Part shown: positions 58,331-64,000 of the stretch, piece by piece | Layout of the letters: every line of letters starts with the position of its first letter | How positions within the stretch are numbered: the first letter of the stretch is position 1 | Source: Actinoallomurus sp963850195 | GTDB taxonomy: Bacteria; Actinomycetota; Actinomycetes; Streptosporangiales; Streptosporangiaceae | Assembly: GCA_963850195.1 (NCBI GenBank) | Contig: CAWKKD010000004.1 | Location: 496,001 to 560,000 of the forward strand | Length of the DNA stretch: 64,000 bases | Direction: 5' to 3' | Program-made: the position numbers and the translations under genes | Notes under the pieces: model-generated | Databases searched by the model: none | What the model was told of the DNA's origin: nothing | The model's input: only the letters and a program-made list of their open reading frames with translations

Positions 58331-59086
58331 ATGAACGATCTCGATCCCGCCGCGTCCCCCCGGGCACGGCACCCGATCATGACCCGCCCAGACGGGTCTC
58401 CCGTACGCGTGCTCGTGGTCGACGACGAGGCGAGCCTCGCCGAGGTTCTCGCCAGCGTGCTGCGCTTCGAGGGGTGGGAGGTGCGGACCGCGGGCGACGG
58501 CGCCGAGGCGACCAGGATCGCCCGTGAGCTCCGGCCGGACGCCGTCCTGCTGGACGTCATGCTCCCGGACATGGGCGGCCTGGAGGTCCTGCGGCGCCTG
58601 CGGGCGGACCACCCCTCGGTCTGCGTCCTGTTCCTCACCGCCCGCGACGCGGTCGAGGACCGGATCGCGGGCATCACGGCCGGCGGCGACGACTACGTCA
58701 CCAAGCCCTTCAGCCTCGAGGAGGTCCTCGCACGGCTGCGCGGCCTGCTCCGGCGCTCCGGCCACGGCCGGGCCCAGAGCGGCGACGTCCTGGCGGTGGC
58801 CGACCTCACGATGGACGAGGACGCCCGCGAGGTACACCGCGGCGGCGACCTGATCGAGCTGACGGCCACCGAGTTCGAGCTGCTCCGCTACTTCATGCGG
58901 AACCCGCGCCGGGTGCTGTCCAAGCCGCAGATCCTGGACCGGGTGTGGAGGTACGACTTCGGCGGGCAGGCGCACGTGGTCGAGCTGTACGTCAGCTACC
59001 TGCGCAAGAAGATCGACGCCGGGCGTGAGCCCCTGATCCACACCGTCCGCGGCGTCGGCTACGTCCTCAAGGCGCCCATCGCATGA
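58331..59086 (+). CDS. Two-component response regulator, OmpR/PhoB family
   Basis: 251 residues; another Met at 58379 could be the start. The receiver carries VLVVDDEASLAEVL, the phosphorylation Asp in AVLLDVMLPDMGG and Lys in YVTKPFSLEE. The C-terminal winged helix includes LTATEFELLRYFMRNPRRVL and the ending VRGVGYVLK, standard for OmpR. Its stop overlaps the histidine kinase start (ATGA). It is divergent from the flavin electron-transfer operon, which it likely regulates. Confidence 0.93.
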   Translation: MNDLDPAASPRARHPIMTRPDGSPVRVLVVDDEASLAEVLASVLRFEGWEVRTAGDGAEATRIARELRPDAVLLDVMLPDMGGLEVLRRLRADHPSVCVLFLTARDAVEDRIAGITAGGDDYVTKPFSLEEVLARLRGLLRRSGHGRAQSGDVLAVADLTMDEDAREVHRGGDLIELTATEFELLRYFMRNPRRVLSKPQILDRVWRYDFGGQAHVVELYVSYLRKKIDAGREPLIHTVRGVGYVLKAPIA

Positions 59087-60528
59087 GGTTCCGCGTCCGC
59101 ACGCTCCGCGGCCGGCTCATCGCCGGGCTCCTGGTGCTCCAGACCATCGCCTGCGCGATCGTCGGCCTCGCGACCGCGCTGGCTCTCCACTCGTTCCTGG
59201 TCGCCCGGCTCGACCAGCAGCTCACCGCGGCGGGCACCCGGTATGCCGTCAACCTCGAACATCCCGACGGCAGGGGTGAGGCCGGTGAGGAGCACGGTCT
59301 GGCGGTGGGCACGCTCGGCGTCCGCCTGGACGGTGGCAAGGTCACGCAGTCCGGCGTGGTCAGCGACCGGGGCGGGCAGCTGGTGTTGCCCGCGGCGGAC
59401 CGGCAGAGGCTGGCCGGGCTCGCCGCGGGTTCGGGCACGAGGACGATCGAGCTGCAGGCGCTCGGCAAGTACCGGGTGATCGCGGTGGCCGGCGCGGACG
59501 ACGATGTCCTCATCACCGGGCTGCCGATGCACGAGGTGGACGAGACGCTGGGGCGCCTCGAGCTGGCCGAGCTGGTCATCTTCGGGGCCGTGCTCCTGGG
59601 TACGGCCGTCGCGGGAACCACCTTCGTACGGCTGACACTGCGCCCGCTGCGCCGCATCGCCGGCACCGCGACGGAGGTCTCCCGGCTTCCGCTCGGCAAC
59701 GGCGAGGTGTCGCTGCCCGGGCCCGTTCGGTACCGCGCCCCCGGCACGGAGGTCAGCCAGGTCGGCACCGCCTTCAACCGCATGCTCGAGCACGTCGGAT
59801 CGGCGCTCGCCCAGCGGCAGGCGAGCGAGGACCGGCTCCGCCGCTTCATCGCCGACGCGAGCCATGAGCTGCGGACCCCCCTCGCCGCCATCCGGAGCCA
59901 CGCCGAACTGGCCCGCCGGGAACCGGACGGTCCGCAGGTCAGGCATGCCCTGAGCCGGGTCGAGGCCGAGTCCGTGCGGATGGGGCATCTCGTGGACGAC
60001 CTGCTCCTGCTGGCGCGGCTCGACGCCGGGCGTCCGCTGGCCCATGACCCGGTCGACCTGACCCGGCTCGCGATCGACACGGCGTCCGACGCACGTGCCG
60101 CCGGGCCGGACCATCACTGGGTCCTCGAGCTGCCCGATGAGCCGGTGATGCTCCACGGCGACGAGGACCGGCTGCACCAGGTCCTCGGCAACCTGCTCAC
60201 CAACGCCCGCACCCACACACCCGCCGGCACGCACGTCACGGTACGGGTGCGGGCCGACGAGCCTGGAATCGTCACCCTCAGCGTCGCCGACGACGGCCCC
60301 GGCATCCCGGCCGTCCTGCGGGAGCACGTGTTCGAGCGCTTCGTCCGCGGAGACGGCTCCCGCTCACGCAAGGCGGGCGGCACCGGGCTCGGGCTGGCCA
60401 TCGTCTCCGCCGTCGTCCAATCGCACGGGGGAACGGCGGCTCTCACCAGCGCTCCCGGCCGTACCGACGTCAGCATCCGGCTGCCGGCCGCGCGTGTCCC
60501 GGCTGAAGATCCACCGGACACTCCCTAG
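59083..60528 (+). CDS. Sensor histidine kinase
   Basis: 481 residues. Two membrane helices (~12-38 and ~163-185) surround an extracytoplasmic sensor region. A HAMP segment follows, then HisKA with FIADASHELRTPLAA (phosphorylated His), and a HATPase_c domain with NLLTNARTHTPAGT (N box), DDGPGIP (G1) and GTGLGLAIVSAVV (G2). The kinase phosphorylates the preceding OmpR-type regulator. The nature of the signal is unknown; the divergent electron-transfer genes suggest redox or cell-envelope stress. Confidence 0.93.
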   Translation: MRFRVRTLRGRLIAGLLVLQTIACAIVGLATALALHSFLVARLDQQLTAAGTRYAVNLEHPDGRGEAGEEHGLAVGTLGVRLDGGKVTQSGVVSDRGGQLVLPAADRQRLAGLAAGSGTRTIELQALGKYRVIAVAGADDDVLITGLPMHEVDETLGRLELAELVIFGAVLLGTAVAGTTFVRLTLRPLRRIAGTATEVSRLPLGNGEVSLPGPVRYRAPGTEVSQVGTAFNRMLEHVGSALAQRQASEDRLRRFIADASHELRTPLAAIRSHAELARREPDGPQVRHALSRVEAESVRMGHLVDDLLLLARLDAGRPLAHDPVDLTRLAIDTASDARAAGPDHHWVLELPDEPVMLHGDEDRLHQVLGNLLTNARTHTPAGTHVTVRVRADEPGIVTLSVADDGPGIPAVLREHVFERFVRGDGSRSRKAGGTGLGLAIVSAVVQSHGGTAALTSAPGRTDVSIRLPAARVPAEDPPDTP

Positions 60529-60569
60529 TATCGGGCCGCGATGCCCCGCACGAGGAGGATCTCCCCGCC

Positions 60570-62522
60570 ATGGCCGCTGAACCCGCCGACCTGCCTCCGC
60601 ATCCGATCTACTACGGCGGCGACTACAACCCCGAGCAGTGGCCGGAGGAGATCTGGCACGAGGACGTACGGCTGATGCGCCGCGCCGGCGTCAACATCGC
60701 GACGGTCGGCGTCTTCTCCTGGGCGCGGATCCAGCCGGACGAGGGCGTCTTCGACTACGGCTGGCTCGACCGGGTGATCGACCTGCTGCACGACAACGGC
60801 ATCGCGGTCGACCTCGCGACCGGCACCGCGTCACCGCCGCCGTGGGCCACCACGAAGTACCCGGCGATCCTGACGGAGTCCCGCGAGGGTGCGATCCGGT
60901 GGCCGGGCAGCCGCCAGCACTGGGCGCCGACCTCGCCCGACTACCGCCGGCTGGCGTCCGAGCTGGCGCGGTCGACCGTCGAGCGCTACAAGTCGCACCC
61001 GGCGGTGGTGCTGTGGCACATCAACAACGAGCTCGGCTGCCACATGGTGCACGACTACTCCGACCAGGCCGCCGTGGCCTTTCGTGCCTGGCTGCGCGCG
61101 AAGTACGGGCACATCGACGCGCTCAACGAGGCCTGGGGAACCCTCTTCTGGTCCCAGCGCTACACCGACTTCGACCAGATCGTCCCGCCGCGCCTCGCGC
61201 CGTACAGCGTGAACCCCACCGGCCTGCTCGACTTCCGGCGGTTCAGCTCGGACGCGCTGCTCGACATCGTACGGATGGAGAAACGGATCATCCGCGAGGC
61301 CGGCGCCACCCAGCCGGTCACCACCAACCTGATCGGCGCGTGGCCGTTCCTCGACTACTGGCGCTGGGCCGAGGAGATCGACTACGTCTCCGACGACAGC
61401 TATCCGGAGCCGCGTGACCCCGAGGCGTTCCGCGGCGCCGCCTTCGCGCGCGATCTCATGCGCTCGCTCAAGCCGGGGCGGCCGTGGATCCTGATGGAGC
61501 AGGCGCCGAACGCGGTGAACTGGCGGCCGAACAACGCGCCCAAGGCGCCCGGGCAGATGGCCGCCCTGAGCGTGCAGGCGGTGGCGCGCGGCGCGGACGC
61601 CGTGCAGTTCTTCCAGTGGCGGCAGGCGAAGGCCGGTGCGGAGAAGTTCCACTCGGCGATGCTCCCCCACTCCGGCCCGGAGTCGCGTACGTACCGCGAG
61701 GTCGAACGCCTCGGGGCCGACCTCGCCGAGATGACCGGGCTGCCGGCACCGGGCGGCGAGTCACGCGTCGCGATCGTGCTCGACTGGGACACCTGGTGGG
61801 CGATCGACCAGAGCGACCACCCGGCGCAGTTCGACTACCTCGAGCACCTGCAGGGCTGGCACTCCGCCTTCCACGAGCTGAACGTACAGGTCGACCTCGT
61901 ACGGCCGGGCGGCCCGTTCGATGACTACTCCCTCGTGGTGACGCCGAGCCTGTACCTGCTCCGCGACGCCGACGCGACCGCGCTCCGCGACCACGTGGCC
62001 GGCGGTGGCCGCCTGCTCGTGACCGCGTTCAGCGACGTCGTCGACGAGAACGACCATTTCCTCCCCGGCGGGTTCACGACCCGGCTCGGCCCGGCCCTCG
62101 GCGTGGCCGTCCTCGACTTCGACGGGGTTCTCCCGGAGGAGGCGCTCACGGTCGCGTGGGACGGCACCGTCTTCGGCGGTGACGTGCTCGCCGAGGTACT
62201 GCGGGTCGACGGGGCGGAGGTGCTGGCGACCTTCGCGTCCGGCGCCGCCGCGCTCACCCGCAACGCCTTCGGCACCGGAGAGGCCTACTATCTGGCGACG
62301 ATGGCCGACGCGGACGGCCGCCTCGCGGTGGCCCGCCACCTCGTCGAACGCACCGGCGTCGATCCGGTGGTGGCCGGGCTGCCACCCCGCGTCGAGGCGT
62401 CCCTGCGCGGCGACGTCGTGACCGTCATCAACCACACCCCGGAACCCGTCGAGGTGTCGGTACCGGCCGGCGCCCCGCCCTTCACCCTCGGCCCGTACGG
62501 CTACCGGATGATCCACGCCTAG
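60570..62522 (+). CDS. Beta-galactosidase, glycoside hydrolase family 42
   Basis: 650 residues. Residues ~10-390 form the TIM barrel with YYGGDYNPEQWPEE at the start, the acid/base Glu154 in WHINNELGC and the nucleophile Glu310 in ILMEQAPNAVNW. The trimerisation-type domain and C-terminal beta domain follow. No signal peptide, so cytoplasmic. GH42 enzymes usually act on galactosides or arabinogalacto-oligosaccharides. AGGAGG precedes the ATG. Its stop overlaps the stop of the convergent GH3 gene in CTAG. Confidence 0.92.
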   Translation: MAAEPADLPPHPIYYGGDYNPEQWPEEIWHEDVRLMRRAGVNIATVGVFSWARIQPDEGVFDYGWLDRVIDLLHDNGIAVDLATGTASPPPWATTKYPAILTESREGAIRWPGSRQHWAPTSPDYRRLASELARSTVERYKSHPAVVLWHINNELGCHMVHDYSDQAAVAFRAWLRAKYGHIDALNEAWGTLFWSQRYTDFDQIVPPRLAPYSVNPTGLLDFRRFSSDALLDIVRMEKRIIREAGATQPVTTNLIGAWPFLDYWRWAEEIDYVSDDSYPEPRDPEAFRGAAFARDLMRSLKPGRPWILMEQAPNAVNWRPNNAPKAPGQMAALSVQAVARGADAVQFFQWRQAKAGAEKFHSAMLPHSGPESRTYREVERLGADLAEMTGLPAPGGESRVAIVLDWDTWWAIDQSDHPAQFDYLEHLQGWHSAFHELNVQVDLVRPGGPFDDYSLVVTPSLYLLRDADATALRDHVAGGGRLLVTAFSDVVDENDHFLPGGFTTRLGPALGVAVLDFDGVLPEEALTVAWDGTVFGGDVLAEVLRVDGAEVLATFASGAAALTRNAFGTGEAYYLATMADADGRLAVARHLVERTGVDPVVAGLPPRVEASLRGDVVTVINHTPEPVEVSVPAGAPPFTLGPYGYRMIHA

Positions 62523-64000
62523 GAGACGACGAGGCGCAGGGGGTCGGCGGGTTCGCCGGCGCCCGTCGTCGAGAGCCACAGGTCCAGGGTCGCGGCGAGC
62601 CCCAGGCCGGGTACGGCGTCCGGCTCGATGGCGACGGTGACCTCGCGTTCCGCGCCGGGATCGAGGGTGACCCGGGTGAAGCCGACGAGGATCGCGCGTC
62701 TCGGTACGAGGCCGGGCGTCCGTACCCGGGCGTAGAGCTGCACGACCTGGGTGCCGTGCCTCGCGCCGGTGTTGCGTACGGTCGCGGTCACGTACGTGCC
62801 CGGGAGGGCGCTCGCGGGCACGCGGTCGGCCGGCATCACAGCAGGCCCCAGCTCCCACGTCGTGAAGCCGAGCCCGGCGCCGAAGGGGAATTCCGCCGCG
62901 GCCTCCGCGTCGACGTAGCGCCGGGTCACCTCGAGCCGCTCGTTGTAGGCCACGGGCAGCACCGCGCTCGAGCCGGGCAGGGAGACCGGGAGCCGCCCCT
63001 CCGGCTCGTGTCCGCCGAGGATGATCTCCGCGATCGCGCGGCCGCCGTCGGGCCCCGGGTACCACGCGTAGAGCACGGCGTCGCACGCGTCGGCGACGTG
63101 GCCGATTCCGTGCGGACGGCCGGAGACGACGACCGCGACGGTCGGCGTCCCGCTCGCCACGACCGCGTCGACCAGGTCCCGCTGCGCGGCGGGCAGCTCG
63201 ACCTCGGCGGCGTCGAAGCCCTCGCCGGTCGTCGCCATCGGCCGCGCGCCTTCGAGCTCGGCGGCGCCGTTGGCCTGGAAGTCGTCGTCGTAGCCGCGCG
63301 CGCTGGTACTGCCGAGCACGAGCACGACCAGCTCGGACTCGGCGGCGACGGCCGCGGCGCGCGCGCACCCGCCGTCGATCGCCTCGCTGAGCCCGCTTCC
63401 GCGTTCGTGGCGGACCCCGTCGCCGGCCAGCGCGCGTACGCCGTCCAGCACGGACCGGCCGACGCCGTCGGCGAGCGGGGGCACGTAGTCGCCGAGCAGG
63501 CTCGCCGGGTCGGCGGCGTTCGGGCCGATCACCGCCACGCGCCGCGGTACGTCCGTGAGCGGAAGCAGGTCATCGCGGTTGCGCAGCAGGACGGCGGTCG
63601 CCCCGGCCAGCTCGGGAACCGCGCCGGGCGCCGGGAACGACGGCGCGGGCGCGGGCGGGTCGAGCAGGCCGAGGCCCACCTTGAGCGCCAGGACCCGCCG
63701 GCAGGCGCGGTCGACGAGGGCCTCCGGCACGAGTCCCTCGGCGACGGCCGCCTCGAGGTCCGCGTAGGACACGTCGCACATGCTCAGGTCGACCCCCGCC
63801 CGCAGCGCGAGCGCACCGGCGGCCGCCGGTGAGGACGCCGAGCGCATGAGCCGGTCGACCGCGAACATGTCGGCCATCACGATCCCCTCGAACCCCCACT
63901 CTCCGCGCAGGGTGCCGGTGAGGAGCGCCTCGTTCGCGCAGCAGGGCACGCCGTCGATGTCGTTGTAGGCCGCCATCACGCCGACCGCGCCCTCGCCGAT
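62519..64000 (-). CDS. Beta-glucosidase-like, glycoside hydrolase family 3 (partial, starts beyond the window)
   Basis: 493 residues present; the start lies past 64000. The visible N-terminal part includes MAAYNDIDGVPCCANEA and GFEGIVMADMFAVDRL, where the nucleophile Asp is expected in ADMFAV. A GH3 C-terminal domain with VAVIGPNAADP and a fibronectin-III-like tail (EREVTVAIEPDAV) complete the protein. Activity could be on beta-glucosides or xylosides. With the GH42 it suggests oligosaccharide degradation. Confidence 0.92.
   Translation of the reverse strand: MGEGAVGVMAAYNDIDGVPCCANEALLTGTLRGEWGFEGIVMADMFAVDRLMRSASSPAAAGALALRAGVDLSMCDVSYADLEAAVAEGLVPEALVDRACRRVLALKVGLGLLDPPAPAPSFPAPGAVPELAGATAVLLRNRDDLLPLTDVPRRVAVIGPNAADPASLLGDYVPPLADGVGRSVLDGVRALAGDGVRHERGSGLSEAIDGGCARAAAVAAESELVVLVLGSTSARGYDDDFQANGAAELEGARPMATTGEGFDAAEVELPAAQRDLVDAVVASGTPTVAVVVSGRPHGIGHVADACDAVLYAWYPGPDGGRAIAEIILGGHEPEGRLPVSLPGSSAVLPVAYNERLEVTRRYVDAEAAAEFPFGAGLGFTTWELGPAVMPADRVPASALPGTYVTATVRNTGARHGTQVVQLYARVRTPGLVPRRAILVGFTRVTLDPGAEREVTVAIEPDAVPGLGLAATLDLWLSTTGAGEPADPLRLVVS

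Noticed and set aside
61761..63368. 535-codon minus-strand frame spanning the GH42 and GH3 genes
   Set aside because: It crosses from antisense of one real gene into an alternative frame of the other; composition is Arg-rich noise.
1..64000. CRISPR arrays, tRNA or rRNA genes
   Set aside because: No regularly spaced repeats were seen, and no cloverleaf with a TTCGAATC-type T-arm or rRNA stretches was noticed on reading both strands; a tRNAscan run would settle this.

Overview
The window is high-GC DNA with dense, often overlapping genes, many GTG starts and a strong preference for GTAC/CGTAC-containing codon pairs. Its family content (an F420-type luciferase-like oxidoreductase, a maleylpyruvate-isomerase/DinB-like protein, SAV_2336, trypco1 and VMAP-type proteins, many TetR regulators, DUF2510) points to a filamentous or related actinobacterium. 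Streptosporangiales/Thermomonosporaceae or a Streptomyces relative is my guess; the sequence alone does not settle the genus.

Layout. 1-4 kb: the end of a TPR-like gene, a stand-alone nucleotide-cyclase-homology protein, a divergent SDR/MarR pair with two palindromic operators, and an alpha/beta hydrolase-TetR operon with its own palindrome. 4.2-5.7 kb: a phytoene-desaturase-like FAD oxidoreductase. 5.8-18.4 kb: a peptide/amide utilisation block, with a secreted TAP-like peptidase, class II HDAC-like amidohydrolase, P1 (DmpA-type) aminopeptidase, a complete five-gene Dpp/Opp ABC importer, an S9 oligopeptidase and a TetR regulator. 18.4-26 kb: GNAT, MFS, peroxiredoxin-like, TetR, LLM oxidoreductase, HEAT-repeat protein, DinB-like protein and a small membrane protein, ending in a decayed IS630 transposase. 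26.8-30 kb: ABC exporter, methyltransferase, VOC and ribbon-helix-helix genes.

30.1-37.9 kb is the most unusual part: a tightly coupled four-gene operon. It encodes a trypco1 protein, a trypsin-fold protease with VMAP-C-like tail, a MoxR AAA+ ATPase, and a 1612-residue protein that joins a SAV_2336/vWA-like N-terminus to three EccC (type VII secretion motor) FtsK-like ATPase domains and a degenerate class III cyclase-homology C-terminus. This has the parts list of a VMAP ternary conflict/signalling system, with an ESX-type motor in place of the usual sensor module. A staphylococcal-nuclease-fold protein with complete catalytic residues converges on it with a 41-bp overlap, and a sirtuin follows.

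39.8-50.8 kb: regulators (TetR, LacI with two palindromic operators, a NarL-type response regulator), a metallo-beta-lactamase-fold lactonase-like enzyme, SDR and SDR fragment, a hydrolase lacking its serine nucleophile behind a short leader ORF and hairpin, a 5'-truncated IS4 transposase between 10-bp direct repeats, an amidohydrolase, a secreted phosphoesterase and a kinase-less KdpD-like membrane protein. 50.8-64 kb: a secreted CocE/NonD hydrolase, AhpD-like protein, MFS/TetR pair, a three-gene flavin electron-transfer operon (ApbE, FMN-binding protein, ferric-reductase-like flavocytochrome) next to a divergent two-component system, and a convergent pair of glycosidases (GH42, partial GH3).
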